Of a stretch of DNA of 57,166 bases, positions 7,750 to 17,940 are shown piece after piece. The DNA comes from Rhizobium sullae (GTDB taxonomy: Bacteria > Pseudomonadota > Alphaproteobacteria > Rhizobiales > Rhizobiaceae). The position numbers were made by a program, and so were the translations under genes. The notes under the pieces were generated by a model. The model was not told where the DNA came from. It did no database searches and saw nothing but the letters and a program-made list of their open reading frames with translations. The stretch covers positions 1 through 57,166 of the forward strand of contig NZ_FWER01000033.1 in assembly GCF_900169785.1 (NCBI RefSeq). The letters are read 5' to 3'. Each line of letters opens with the position of its first letter. Position 1 is the stretch's first letter.

Positions 7750-9009
7750 ATGAAAAGACTGATAACCGCAACGCTCTTCGCCACGATGATGGCAGGCACG
7801 GCCCTTGCCGATACGACGCTGAAGCTCGTCGAAGTCATCACCAGTCCGGAGCGCACCGAGACGCTGAAATCGATCGTCGGCAAGTTCGAAGCCGAAAACC
7901 CGGGCACCAAGGTCGAGATCATCTCGCTGCCGTGGAACGAAGCCTTCCAGAAGTTCGCGACCATGGTATCGGCGGGCGATACGCCCGATGTGATGGAAAT
8001 GCCCGACACCTGGCTTTCGCTTTATGGCAACAATGGCATGCTCGAAAGCCTTGAGCCCTATCTCGAAAAGTGGGAGCACACCAAGGAACTGACGCCGCGC
8101 GCGCTCGAACTCGGCCGCGATGTCAAGGACACGGCCTATATGCTGCCGTACGGCTTCTATCTGCGCGCCATGTTCTACAACAAGAAGCTGCTGCAGGATG
8201 CAGGTGTCGCCGAACCGCCGAAGACGATGGACGAATTCACCAAGGCCTCCGAAGCGGTCTCCAAGATCTCCGGCAAATACGGCTACTGCATGCGTGGCGG
8301 CCCGGGTGGCCTCAACGGCTGGATGATCTTCGCCGCCTCCATGGCAGGCGACAACAAGTATTTCAACGAAGACGGCACCTCGACCATGAACAGCCCCGGC
8401 TGGGCAAAAGGCATCGAGTGGATGGTCGATCTCTACAAGAAGGGCTATGCGCCGAAGGACAGCGTGAACTGGGGCTTCAACGAGGTCGTTGCCGGCTTTT
8501 ACTCCGGCACCTGCGCTTTCCTCGACCAGGATCCGGATGCCTTGATCGCGATTGCCGAGCGCATGAAGAAGGAGGACTTCGGCGTCATCCCGCTGCCGAA
8601 AGGCCCGGACGGCAAATCCTTCCCGACGATCGGCTATGCGGGCTGGTCGATGTTCACGACGAGCCAGAACAAGGATCTTTCCTGGAAGCTGATTGCAACG
8701 CTCGAAGGTCCGGAAGGCAACATCGAGTGGAACAAGAAGATCGGCGCCCTGCCGGCCTACACGGCCGCCGAGAAGGATCCCTTCTATGCAGGCGACCAGT
8801 TCAAGGGCTGGTTCGAAGAATTGGCCGACCCAAACACGATTCCGACCGTCATGCCGACCTATCTCGAAGAATTCGCCTTCTTCAAGGATTCGCTGGCGAT
8901 CAAGACCTCGCAGCAGGCACTTCTCGGCGACATCACACCGAAGGAACTGGCCGATCAGTGGGCCGATTACCTGACCAAGGCACAGCAGAAGTTCCTGGCC
9001 AAGAAGTAA
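7750..9009 (+). CDS. ABC transporter sugar-type (family 1) solute-binding protein
   Basis: The 419-aa product starts with a Sec signal peptide (about residues 1-20, ending GTALA-D) and has the family 1 binding-protein layout: an N-terminal lobe with GDTPDVMEMP, a middle YGFYLRAMFYN, and late YAGWSMF. It would bind a solute in the periplasm and deliver it to the permeases encoded next. GGGGGA lies upstream of the ATG. The relatives bind sugars, glycerol phosphates or glycosides; here the ligand is unknown. Between this gene and the first permease lies a RIME repeat. Confidence 0.9.
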   Translation: MKRLITATLFATMMAGTALADTTLKLVEVITSPERTETLKSIVGKFEAENPGTKVEIISLPWNEAFQKFATMVSAGDTPDVMEMPDTWLSLYGNNGMLESLEPYLEKWEHTKELTPRALELGRDVKDTAYMLPYGFYLRAMFYNKKLLQDAGVAEPPKTMDEFTKASEAVSKISGKYGYCMRGGPGGLNGWMIFAASMAGDNKYFNEDGTSTMNSPGWAKGIEWMVDLYKKGYAPKDSVNWGFNEVVAGFYSGTCAFLDQDPDALIAIAERMKKEDFGVIPLPKGPDGKSFPTIGYAGWSMFTTSQNKDLSWKLIATLEGPEGNIEWNKKIGALPAYTAAEKDPFYAGDQFKGWFEELADPNTIPTVMPTYLEEFAFFKDSLAIKTSQQALLGDITPKELADQWADYLTKAQQKFLAKK

Positions 9010-9030
9010 ATCGGCTGGCTTTGAGGCTGG

Positions 9031-9149
9031 AGCCCCTCATTCCACCCTTCGGGCCGCCTTCTCCCCAGTGGGGAGAAGGCACCCGAGAGGCCGCGCCATA
9101 TCTCTTCCCGCCATCGGAGAGAGGGTGCCGGCAGGCGGATGACGGGGCT
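9031..9149. repeat. RIME-type rhizobial intergenic palindromic element
   Basis: A 119-bp element with near-matching outer ends (agcccctcat and atgacggggct) and a strong inner palindrome, gccttctcccc (9056-9066), agt, ggggagaaggc (9070-9080). A second imperfect palindrome with gccggcaggcgga follows. This pattern matches RIME elements known from Rhizobiaceae. Placed between the binding-protein and permease genes, the hairpins may stabilise the upstream mRNA and raise binding-protein level. Confidence 0.75.
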
Positions 9150-9196
9150 GGCCGCCGGACAAGACTTTCGCGTAACATGATGAGAGCCGCAACCCG

Positions 9197-10132
9197 ATGA
9201 CTATGACCGCCGACACGCGCGACATGCGCCCCGACCGCAGGCCGTGGCTTCAGCGTCTTGCGGATGCCTCGGAACCTTATCTCTACAGCGCGCCGTCGCT
9301 GATCCTCATCATCGCGGTCATGCTGGTGCCACTCGTGGTGGGCATTTCCTATGCTTTCCGCGATATCCAGCTTCTGAATCCGTTTTCCGGCGGCTTCATC
9401 GGGCTTGAGCATTTCCGCGCCCTTTCTGTGGATGCAGCCTTCTACGGCGCGCTTCGGAATACGCTGTGGTGGACCGGGGCTTCCGTCATCTTGCAGTTCA
9501 TCTTCGGGCTCATCCTGGCGCTGCTCCTCGACAAGCCGTTTTGGGGCAGGGGTATCGTTCAGGCGCTGGTCTTCCTGCCGTGGGCGGTCCCATCTTTCCT
9601 TGCCGGTCTCAACTGGGCCTGGCTATTTAATCCTGTGATCGGGCCGATCCCGCACTGGCTCTTCGGTCTCGGGCTAATGGGCGCGCCCAGCAATATCCTC
9701 TCTGATCCGCAATATGCGATGTGGGGACCGATCATCGCCAATGTCTGGTGGGGCATTCCATTCTTCGCGATCACGCTGCTTGCTGCACTTCAGGCAATCC
9801 CGCGCGACCTTTATGAAGCCGCGTCCATCGACGGCGCCGGCTGGTTCCAGCGTTTCCGTTCGATCACGCTTCCCTTCCTTGCGCCAACGATTGCCATCAC
9901 CGTGCTGCTGCGCACCGTCTGGGTGTCGAACTTCGCCGACCTCATCGTCGTCATGACCGGCGGCGGACCTGCGGACCGAACGCAGATCGTCGCCAGCTAC
10001 ATCTTCACTCAGGCCTTCAGGCGGCTCGATTTCGGCTATGCCTCGGCGATCGCGCTGGTTCTGCTCGCGCTGCTGCTTGCCTATTCCATGCTGATCATCC
10101 TGCTTAGGCAGACTTTGCTGAACAAGGACTGA
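9197..10132 (+). CDS. ABC sugar-type permease, MalF/UgpA-like
   Basis: The 311-aa inner-membrane protein has about six hydrophobic segments, starting near residue 31 (SAPSLILIIAVMLVPLVVG). The cytoplasmic EAA loop is clear (EAASIDGAGWFQRFRSITLP), the site that contacts the ATPase. It pairs with the permease that follows after four bases. ATG 9197 gives normal family length. Substrate specificity is shared with the upstream binding protein and is unknown. Confidence 0.9.
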   Translation: MTMTADTRDMRPDRRPWLQRLADASEPYLYSAPSLILIIAVMLVPLVVGISYAFRDIQLLNPFSGGFIGLEHFRALSVDAAFYGALRNTLWWTGASVILQFIFGLILALLLDKPFWGRGIVQALVFLPWAVPSFLAGLNWAWLFNPVIGPIPHWLFGLGLMGAPSNILSDPQYAMWGPIIANVWWGIPFFAITLLAALQAIPRDLYEAASIDGAGWFQRFRSITLPFLAPTIAITVLLRTVWVSNFADLIVVMTGGGPADRTQIVASYIFTQAFRRLDFGYASAIALVLLALLLAYSMLIILLRQTLLNKD

Positions 10133-10136
10133 GCCG

Positions 10137-10967
10137 ATGAGACGATCCATCATTCCGACCATCGCGCATCGGTTGGCGATCCTCTGCTATATCGGTTTCG
10201 CGCTCTTCCCACTTTTCTGGCTGCTGAAGGTCTCGGTGACGCCGAACGATCTTCTTTATACCGAAGGCGTGCGCATGTGGCCGTCGCGCACGACCTGGGA
10301 TCACTTTTCCTTCGTGCTTCAGCACAGTGCCTTTCCGACCTTCTTCAAGAACAGCTTGATCGTGTCGGCTTCTACTGCGGTGGCGGTGACGATCTGCGCC
10401 TCGCTTTCCGGTTATGCGCTGTCGCGCTTCAACTTCCGGGCAAAATACTGGATCGTCGCGCTGATGCTTTTGACGCAGATGTTCCCGCTGGTCATGCTCG
10501 TCGCACCCATCTTCAAAATCCTCTCGCCGTTGCACCTGACGAATAGCCTGACCGGCCTCGTCGTCGTCTATACGGCCTTCAACGTGCCCTTCGCGACCTT
10601 CCTGATGCAGTCCTTCTTCGACGGCATCCCGAAGGATCTTGAAGAGGCCGCGCTGATCGATGGCGCCACACAGTTCACCGCGTTTCGGCAAATCATATTG
10701 CCGCTAACGCTTCCGGGGATTGCTGCAACGCTCGGCTTCGTCTTCACGGCGGCATGGAGCGAGCTGCTCTTCGCGCTTATGCTTATTAACGGCAACGACG
10801 CGGCGACCTTCCCGGTCGGCCTTCTCACATTCGTTTCGAAATTCTCCGTGGATTTCGGGCAGATGATGGCGGCGGGCGTCATGGCGCTCATTCCAGCCGG
10901 CCTCTTCTTCCTACTCATTCAGCGTTATCTCGTCCAGGGCCTGACGGCCGGCGCGGTCAAGGGTTAG
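10137..10967 (+). CDS. ABC sugar-type permease, MalG/UgpE-like
   Basis: The 276-aa product has the usual six membrane segments and the EAA loop EEAALIDGATQFTAFRQIILP. It is the second half of the permease pair. It starts four bases after the previous stop, and the ATPase gene starts three bases after its own stop, so the three are tightly coupled. Confidence 0.9.
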   Translation: MRRSIIPTIAHRLAILCYIGFALFPLFWLLKVSVTPNDLLYTEGVRMWPSRTTWDHFSFVLQHSAFPTFFKNSLIVSASTAVAVTICASLSGYALSRFNFRAKYWIVALMLLTQMFPLVMLVAPIFKILSPLHLTNSLTGLVVVYTAFNVPFATFLMQSFFDGIPKDLEEAALIDGATQFTAFRQIILPLTLPGIAATLGFVFTAAWSELLFALMLINGNDAATFPVGLLTFVSKFSVDFGQMMAAGVMALIPAGLFFLLIQRYLVQGLTAGAVKG

Positions 10968-10970
10968 TCA

Positions 10971-12026
10971 ATGGCATCGATCGATATTCAGAACATCAAG
11001 AAAGCCTATGGCCACGTACAGGTGCTGCATGACATCGATCTGCGCATCAAGGACGGGGAATTCGTCGTGCTCGTCGGCCCGTCGGGCTGCGGCAAATCCA
11101 CCTTGCTGCGCATGATCGCGGGGCTGGAAGACGTCACTGGCGGCGAAATCCGCATTGCCGGGAAGCGGGTCAACGAGCTGCACCCTAAGGACCGGGACAT
11201 TGCCATGGTGTTCCAGTCCTACGCGCTTTATCCGCACATGAACGTCGCCGGAAACATGAGCTACAGCCTGAAGCTCAGGAAGACGGCGAAGGAAAAGATT
11301 GCGAGTGCGGTTGCAAATGCGGCCTCCAAACTTGGCCTCGATCCGCTGCTTGAACGACGGCCGAAGGCACTTTCTGGCGGCCAGCGGCAGCGTGTCGCCA
11401 TGGGCCGGGCCATCGTGCGTCAGCCGAAGGCCTTCCTCTTCGACGAGCCGCTTTCGAACCTCGACGCGCGTCTTCGCGAACAGATGCGGGCGGAGATCAA
11501 GAAACTGCATGGTGACCTGAAGGCGACCTCGATCTATGTGACGCACGACCAGATCGAGGCAATGACGCTGGCGGACCGGATCGTCGCCATGCATGGCGGG
11601 GTCGTCCAGCAGGTCGGCAGCCCGCTCGAACTCTACGACAGGCCCGCCAATCTTTTCGTCGCAGGCTTCATCGGCTCACCGGGTATGAATTTCCTAGATG
11701 CAATTTACGAGGCGAGCGGGGTCAGGCTCAAGGACGGCACACTGGTTCCACTATCGGCGCCGCTTGCGCTTTCGAGCGGCGCGAAAGTCACGCTCGGCAT
11801 CCGTCCGGAGCATGTCGTCATGTCGGATCAAAGCGGCATCAGCGCTGAGGTCGAACTCGTCGAGCCGACGGGCTTCGGCATTATCCTGCATCTCTCACTG
11901 CACGGGTTGCCGTTCAAAGTCTTCACGCTTGACCGCGAAGCGCTGGCGTGCGGGCCGAAAGTCAACGTCTCCTTTCCGGCTCAGCATCTGCACCTATTCG
12001 ATAGCGAGGGGAACAGGGCAGGCTGA
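10971..12026 (+). CDS. ABC transporter ATPase, MalK/UgpC/MsmK type
   Basis: The 351-aa protein has Walker A GPSGCGKST (36-44), the signature LSGGQRQRVAMGRAI, Walker B FLFDEPLSNLD, and the switch His in YVTHD. A C-terminal TOBE/OB domain (about 240-351, with LGIRPEHV) is typical of the MalK/UgpC group. It powers the importer encoded by the three preceding genes. It is the last gene of the operon and faces the minus-strand hydrolase gene. Confidence 0.9.
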   Translation: MASIDIQNIKKAYGHVQVLHDIDLRIKDGEFVVLVGPSGCGKSTLLRMIAGLEDVTGGEIRIAGKRVNELHPKDRDIAMVFQSYALYPHMNVAGNMSYSLKLRKTAKEKIASAVANAASKLGLDPLLERRPKALSGGQRQRVAMGRAIVRQPKAFLFDEPLSNLDARLREQMRAEIKKLHGDLKATSIYVTHDQIEAMTLADRIVAMHGGVVQQVGSPLELYDRPANLFVAGFIGSPGMNFLDAIYEASGVRLKDGTLVPLSAPLALSSGAKVTLGIRPEHVVMSDQSGISAEVELVEPTGFGIILHLSLHGLPFKVFTLDREALACGPKVNVSFPAQHLHLFDSEGNRAG

Positions 12027-12191
12027 CGTCTCTTCCTCCGCCCCGTCGGCTACGGCATCCACAGTGCGGCCTGGCGCTTGCTGATTTTTCCGTGTTCGTC
12101 CCATTCTTCTGGTGCCAATCGAAATCAGACATGTGGGCAAGCTCCGTGTTAAAGGACGCTGTCGCACAGCTGAAAAAATTGATGATGCGGT

Positions 12192-13229
12192 CTATCGGAC
12201 CACTGGCCCATTCGCCTTCTTCCAGGCGTCGAGGCCACCTTCGATGTGGCAGGCGCTGGCAAGTCCGGCGTCATGGGCTGCCTGAACGGCCATCGCCGAA
12301 CGTTCGCCGAAGGCGCAGTAGAACAGGACGCGCTTGCCGGCAGCGGTCGCCATTTCATGCAGCATGCCGCCCGCGCTGATGTTTTCCTGTAAATCCAGAT
12401 AGGGTGCATGCAGAGAGCCGGGGATCGTTCCATGCTTCTCGCGTTCTGCCTTCTCGCGCAGATCGACGATTGCAATGTCGGGGCGGCCGCGCAGCGTCAC
12501 CGCGTCGGCAGCCGAGACGGCCCAGCCTTTGCGTACGATCTCGTCTTGATGCAGACCGACATGAATATTTGCGGGCACGGCCACATCCATCATCTTCGGA
12601 TTTGGCAGCTTCAGGTTGTTCATGAGGTCGGCATATTCGTCAGCCGATCGAACCTTGAGGCGCGGATTGAAGCGCTTCTCCTCGCCGATGGTCGAGACCG
12701 TGTCGCCCTTATAGTCGTGCGCCGGATAGACCAGCGTCTCGTCCGGCAATTTGAGGAGCTTGTTGAAGATGGAATCATATTGCTGAAGCGGATTGCCGTT
12801 CTGGAAATCGGTGCGTCCGGTGCCGCGGATGAGCAGCGTGTCGCCCGTGAACACGCGGCCGTTCATGAGGAAGGAATAGGAATCGTCGGTATGGCCGGGC
12901 GTATAGAGCACGTCGAGGCTCAGTCCCTCGATCGCGACACGGTCGCCTTCGGTCACGCGCATCGAGACGACATCGGCAAGCGTCTGTTCGCCCATCACGG
13001 TAATGCAATGGGTGCGGTCGCGCAGTGCGCCCAACCCGGTAATGTGGTCGGCGTGCAGATGCGTATCCACGGCCTTGACCAGCTTGAGGTCAAGCTCTTC
13101 CACGAGCTTGAGATAGCGATCGACCTTCTCGAGCACAGGATCGATGATGAGCGCCTCGCCCCCTTGCCGGCTGGCGATGAGATAGGTGTAGGTGCCGGAA
13201 ACGCTGTCGAAGAGCTGACGGAAGATCAT
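12192..13229 (-). CDS. Persulfide dioxygenase (ETHE1-like MBL) fused to rhodanese
   Basis: The 345-aa product joins an N-terminal metallo-beta-lactamase domain of the ETHE1/GloB group to a C-terminal rhodanese domain. The metal motif THLHADH is at 56-62 and further ligands lie in TPGHTDDS and the FTGDTLL segment. The rhodanese loop CAFGERS carries the catalytic Cys305. ETHE1 enzymes oxidise persulfides such as glutathione persulfide to sulfite, and the rhodanese transfers sulfane sulfur. ATG 13229 follows a strong AAGGGGG site; the frame runs further back without homology. It lies 47 bases after the peroxiredoxin stop and downstream of the sulfate importer, which fits sulfide/persulfide detoxification. 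Confidence 0.85.
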   Translation of the reverse strand: MIFRQLFDSVSGTYTYLIASRQGGEALIIDPVLEKVDRYLKLVEELDLKLVKAVDTHLHADHITGLGALRDRTHCITVMGEQTLADVVSMRVTEGDRVAIEGLSLDVLYTPGHTDDSYSFLMNGRVFTGDTLLIRGTGRTDFQNGNPLQQYDSIFNKLLKLPDETLVYPAHDYKGDTVSTIGEEKRFNPRLKVRSADEYADLMNNLKLPNPKMMDVAVPANIHVGLHQDEIVRKGWAVSAADAVTLRGRPDIAIVDLREKAEREKHGTIPGSLHAPYLDLQENISAGGMLHEMATAAGKRVLFYCAFGERSAMAVQAAHDAGLASACHIEGGLDAWKKANGPVVR

Positions 13230-13276
13230 CGGCACCCCCTTTCGCAATGTTGCCCCGGACGAACCGGATGCTGCTG

Positions 13277-13939
<663 letters not shown>

Positions 13940-14132
13940 GATCTCCTCCACCTGACAAATGGTTGCCAAAACGTTTCGCAGGTATGGTTATTGGGCATTT
14001 CTCTAAAATAAGCAATGCGTAATATAAAGGATGGCGCTTTCTTTGATGCCGCCGGCAACATATTTGAGAAGTCGTCGGCAATGCATTTGAACTTTCGTGC
14101 CTCCTCTACTCCTTTTGGAGAGGCATGGACCG

Positions 14133-15176
14133 TCAAGCGCTCCTGAACAGCTTCCAGCGTTTCGGACGGAAGGCGATGCGGTTGCGGTCAAGGCTGTCAG
14201 CCTGTGCAGGCGGCAGTTCGAGCTCTATCGATGGGTGATCCTTGCCGATATTGACCTCGATATGGCGCGTGCCGGCCACGCGGCGGCTGGAAACGAGCAG
14301 GCCGGCAATGCAGCCGCCGCAGCCGTCGCGCAGTTCGATATCGTGCGGACGGAAATAGAGCTGCGCTTGGCCGTCCGCCTCGTTCTGAGCCGTGAGCCCC
14401 AGCGGGCGGTCTTCGAACCAGATTTCGCCGCTGGCAACGCGCACATCCAGACAGTTCGACTGACCGACGAAGCCGAAGACGAAAGGTGAATTCGGGTTGT
14501 CGTAGACCTGGTCAGGCGTGCCGACCTGTTCGATCGCGCCCTGGCTCATGACGACGACGCGGTCGGCGAGTTCCATCGCCTCGTCCTGGTCATGCGTGAC
14601 GAAAACCGTGGTGTGGCCGGTGCGGTCGTGGATTTCACGAAGCCATTTGCGCAGGTCCTTGCGCACCTGGGCGTCGAGCGCGCCGAAGGGCTCATCGAGA
14701 AGCAGTACGTTCGGCTCAACTGCCAGCGCACGGGCGAGGGCGACGCGCTGGCGCTGGCCCCCCGAGAGCTGGGCCGGATAGCGTTTCTCCAGGCCGGAAA
14801 GCTGCACGAGATCGAGCAGTTCCAGCGCGCGGCTGCGGATTTCGATTTTTGACGGGCGGCGGGCCGTGTTGCGCACCTTGAGCCCGAAGGCGACGTTGTC
14901 GAGCACCGTCATGTAGCGGAAGAGGGCGTAGTGCTGGAACACGAAGCCGATATTGCGCTCTTGCACGGTCTTTTTCGAGGCATCTTCGTCACCGAAGTAG
15001 ATCAGGCCCTCGGTCGGGCTCTCGAGGCCGGCAATGAGGCGCAGCAATGTCGTCTTGCCGGAGCCGGACGGCCCGAGCAGCGCGATCAGTTCGCCGGAGC
15101 GGATATCAAGAGAGACGTCGTGCAACGCCGGAAAACGCTCGAATTCCTTGCGCAGGTTCTGAATGCGAACTTCCAT
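14133..15176 (-). CDS. cysA: Sulfate/thiosulfate ABC importer ATPase CysA
   Basis: The 347-aa ATPase has Walker A GPSGSGKTT (35-43), signature LSGGQRQRVALARAL, Walker B LLLDEPFGALD and the HDQDEA switch region, plus a C-terminal TOBE-like domain (LYFRPHDIEL). Together with the adjacent permeases and sulfate-binding protein it is assigned as CysA, energising uptake of sulfate or thiosulfate. It is the last gene of the sbp-cysT-cysW-cysA operon; 10 bases separate it from cysW. Confidence 0.92.
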   Translation of the reverse strand: MEVRIQNLRKEFERFPALHDVSLDIRSGELIALLGPSGSGKTTLLRLIAGLESPTEGLIYFGDEDASKKTVQERNIGFVFQHYALFRYMTVLDNVAFGLKVRNTARRPSKIEIRSRALELLDLVQLSGLEKRYPAQLSGGQRQRVALARALAVEPNVLLLDEPFGALDAQVRKDLRKWLREIHDRTGHTTVFVTHDQDEAMELADRVVVMSQGAIEQVGTPDQVYDNPNSPFVFGFVGQSNCLDVRVASGEIWFEDRPLGLTAQNEADGQAQLYFRPHDIELRDGCGGCIAGLLVSSRRVAGTRHIEVNIGKDHPSIELELPPAQADSLDRNRIAFRPKRWKLFRSA

Positions 15177-15186
15177 TTTATTTCCT

Positions 15187-16065
15187 TCAGTGCCGCCGGC
15201 TGGCGGCGATTTCTTCGCTGTATCGCATTTCGAGCAGCGTCTTCAAAACAAGGGTCACAAGGGCAAGCAAGGCAAGCAATGTCGCAACGGCAAAGGCGCC
15301 GGTGAAGTTATATTCGTTGTAGAGAATTTCTACCTGCAGCGGCATGGTGTTCGTTTGGCCGCGGATATGGCCGGAGACGACGGAGACGGCACCGAACTCG
15401 CCCATGGCGCGGGCGTTGCAGAGCAGCACACCATAAAGCAGACCCCATTTAATGTTCGGCAAGGTGACGTGCCAGAAGGTCTGCCAGCCGCTGGCCCCTA
15501 GCGACAAGGCAGCCTCTTCGTCTGCCGTTCCCTGCTCCTGCATCAGCGGGATCAATTCCCGCGCGACGAACGGGAACGTGACGAACATGGTGGCAAGGAT
15601 CAGTCCCGGCACGGCGAAAAGAATCTTGATGTCGTGCGCATCGAACCATTTTCCGAGATAGGTATTGGCGCCGAAAAGCAGCACGAAGACGAGGCCGGAA
15701 ATAACCGGCGAGACGGAGAAAGGCAGGTCGATCAAGGTCGTCAGGAAAGCCTTGCCCTTGAACTCGAACTTGGCAATCGCCCAAGCCGCCGCGACGCCGA
15801 AAAACAAGTTTAGCGGTACACTGATTCCGGCGACGACAAGGGTCAGCCGAATCGCGGAGAAGGTTTCCGCGTCCTGCAGCGCCTCGAAGAAAGCACTCCC
15901 GCCCTTGCGAAAGGCCTCGACGAAGACCGCCGCAAGCGGCAGCAGCAAAATAAGGAGCAGGAAGATCAGCGACAGGATGATGAGCGTCCAGCGGGCGAAC
16001 CTGGTTTCGGTGATGACAGAGCGGACCTTGGTTGAGCGAGCGATCGTGTCAAATGCCATTCCCAT
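15187..16065 (-). CDS. cysW: Sulfate ABC importer permease CysW
   Basis: The 292-aa inner-membrane protein shows the CysW pattern: first helix LIILSLIFLLLILLLPLAAVFVEAF, FSVSPVISGLVFVLLFG, and the EAA-type loop EEAALSLGASGWQTFWHVTLP. It pairs with CysT. Its start lies inside the end of cysT (17-base overlap; a second ATG at 16059 also possible), showing tight coupling. Confidence 0.92.
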   Translation of the reverse strand: MGMAFDTIARSTKVRSVITETRFARWTLIILSLIFLLLILLLPLAAVFVEAFRKGGSAFFEALQDAETFSAIRLTLVVAGISVPLNLFFGVAAAWAIAKFEFKGKAFLTTLIDLPFSVSPVISGLVFVLLFGANTYLGKWFDAHDIKILFAVPGLILATMFVTFPFVARELIPLMQEQGTADEEAALSLGASGWQTFWHVTLPNIKWGLLYGVLLCNARAMGEFGAVSVVSGHIRGQTNTMPLQVEILYNEYNFTGAFAVATLLALLALVTLVLKTLLEMRYSEEIAASRRH

Positions 16066-16906
16066 ACCTCCGCCTGCTCCAACTCTGGATGAGATTGATG
16101 ACCAGCAGCATGATGAACGAGATGATCAGCATGACTGCAGCAATACCCGTCGCGGCCGCATAGTTGTATTCTTCCAATTTGATGACGATCAAAAGCGGCG
16201 CAATCTCCGACTTGAACGGCAGGTTGCCGGCAATGAAGATGACCGAGCCGTATTCGCCGACGCCGCGAGCGAAGGCGAGTGCAAAGCCCGTCAGCACGGC
16301 AGGCGCGAGTGCTGGAAGCAGGACGCGGAAGATCGTCTGGAAACGATTGGCACCGAGCGTTGCGGCAGCTTCTTCCACCTCCTTGTCGATCTCTTCCATC
16401 ACCGGCTGCACGGTACGCACGACGAAGGGTAGACCGACGAAAACGAGAGCGACGACGATGCCCACAGGTGTGAAGGCGATCTTGATGCCGAGCGGCGTCA
16501 GGAACTGGCCGATCCAGCCGTTCGGCGCATAGAGCGTCGTCAAGGCGATGCCGGCAACGGCGGTCGGCAATGCGAAAGGCAGATCGACCATCGCATCAAT
16601 GACGCGCTTGCCGGGGAAACGGTAGCGCACCAGCACCCAGGCGAGGACGACGCCGAAAGCGGCATTGACGCAGGCCGCGACGAACGCGGCGCCGAAGCTA
16701 ATGCGAAGCGCGCTTAGCGTACGCTGATCGAGCGCGATCGACACGAATTTGTCCCAGCCGAGCTCGCTCGAGCGCCAGGCGAGGCCCGAGAGCGGGATGA
16801 GGATCAGAAGGGTGAGCCAGGTCAAGGTAAGGCCGAGCGCTATTCCAAAACCTGGAATGACGCTCGGCCGTTTGAACCGCCACCGTGTGGGGCTATGTGC
16901 TTTCAT
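16049..16906 (-). CDS. cysT: Sulfate ABC importer permease CysT (CysU)
   Basis: The 285-aa membrane protein has the CysT motifs VDLPFALPTAVAGIALTTLY and the coupling loop EEAAATLGANRFQTIFRVLLP, with about six helices. It forms the channel with CysW. Eight bases separate it from the sulfate-binding protein gene upstream. Confidence 0.92.
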   Translation of the reverse strand: MKAHSPTRWRFKRPSVIPGFGIALGLTLTWLTLLILIPLSGLAWRSSELGWDKFVSIALDQRTLSALRISFGAAFVAACVNAAFGVVLAWVLVRYRFPGKRVIDAMVDLPFALPTAVAGIALTTLYAPNGWIGQFLTPLGIKIAFTPVGIVVALVFVGLPFVVRTVQPVMEEIDKEVEEAAATLGANRFQTIFRVLLPALAPAVLTGFALAFARGVGEYGSVIFIAGNLPFKSEIAPLLIVIKLEEYNYAAATGIAAVMLIISFIMLLVINLIQSWSRRRYGNGI

Positions 16907-16914
16907 GCGGCGTA

Positions 16915-17940
16915 TTATTGGGCCGGCTTGTAGATTTGGTCAAACACGCCGCCATCACCGAAGAATTTCGGCTGCGCCTCCTTCCACCCGCCGAAGTCGT
17001 CGATAGTCGCGAGCTTCAGGTTCTGGAAACGGGCAATGTCCGCCTTGTCGGCGACTTCCGGCTTGCTCGGGCGATAGAAGTGCTTGGCAGCGATCTTCTG
17101 GCCTTCATCGGAGTAGAGGTAGTTGAGATAGGCTTCGGCGACCTTGCGCGTGCCTTTCTTGTCGACGTTGCCGTCGACGATTGCGACCGGCGGATCGGCG
17201 CGGATCGACAGGGTCGGCGTGACGATCTCAAACTGGTCCGGACCAAGTTCTTCCAGCGAAAGATAGGCTTCGTTTTCCCAGGCGAGCAGAACATCGCCCA
17301 GACCGCGCTGGACGAAGGTCGTCGTTGCGCCGCGAGCGCCGGTGTCGAGCACCGGAACGTGCTGTAGCAGCTGCGTCACGTATTCTTGGGCTTTGGTGTC
17401 GTTGCCGCCGTTTGCCTGCTTGGCCCAAGCCCAGGCGGCCAGGAAGTTCCAGCGTGCGCCGCCCGAGGTCTTCGGGTTCGGCGTGATGACCTGGACATCT
17501 TCCTTGATCAGGTCGCCCCAATCCTTGATGCCCTTCGGATTGCCCTTGCGGACGAGGAAAACGATGGTGGAGGTGTAGGGCGCCGAATTGTTCGGGAACT
17601 TGGACTTCCAATCGGCCGGGATCTTGCCGGTCTTCTCGGCGATCGCATCGATGTCGCCTTCGAGTGCGAGAGTTACGACATCGGCCTCAAGGCCATCGAT
17701 GACCGAACGCGCCTGGGCGCCGGAGCCGCCATGCGACGTCTGGATCGTGACCGTCTCGCCGGTATCCTTCTGCCACTTTTCGGCAAAGGCGACATTGAAA
17801 TCCTTATACAATTCGCGCGTCGGGTCGTAGGACACGTTGAGAAGCGTCTGATCGGCGAAAGCCGGGGCAACGGCGCCGATTGCTACGCTGCCTGCAAAGA
17901 CAGCGGCCGCAAGCAGCCGAATCGTCCTTATTGATCGCAT
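16915..17940 (-). CDS. sbp: Periplasmic sulfate-binding protein
   Basis: The 341-aa protein has a Sec signal peptide (about 1-29, APAFA-D) and the sulfate-binding signature NVSYDPTRELYKDFN directly after it. SHGGSGAQARSVIDGL and NPKTSGGARWN supply the conserved anion-binding loops of Sbp/CysP. It captures sulfate in the periplasm for CysTWA. GGAGG precedes the ATG. The upstream DNA holds the perfect 8-bp palindrome gaacgttc at 17994-18001, possibly part of the sulfur-responsive promoter. Confidence 0.92.
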   Translation of the reverse strand: MRSIRTIRLLAAAVFAGSVAIGAVAPAFADQTLLNVSYDPTRELYKDFNVAFAEKWQKDTGETVTIQTSHGGSGAQARSVIDGLEADVVTLALEGDIDAIAEKTGKIPADWKSKFPNNSAPYTSTIVFLVRKGNPKGIKDWGDLIKEDVQVITPNPKTSGGARWNFLAAWAWAKQANGGNDTKAQEYVTQLLQHVPVLDTGARGATTTFVQRGLGDVLLAWENEAYLSLEELGPDQFEIVTPTLSIRADPPVAIVDGNVDKKGTRKVAEAYLNYLYSDEGQKIAAKHFYRPSKPEVADKADIARFQNLKLATIDDFGGWKEAQPKFFGDGGVFDQIYKPAQ

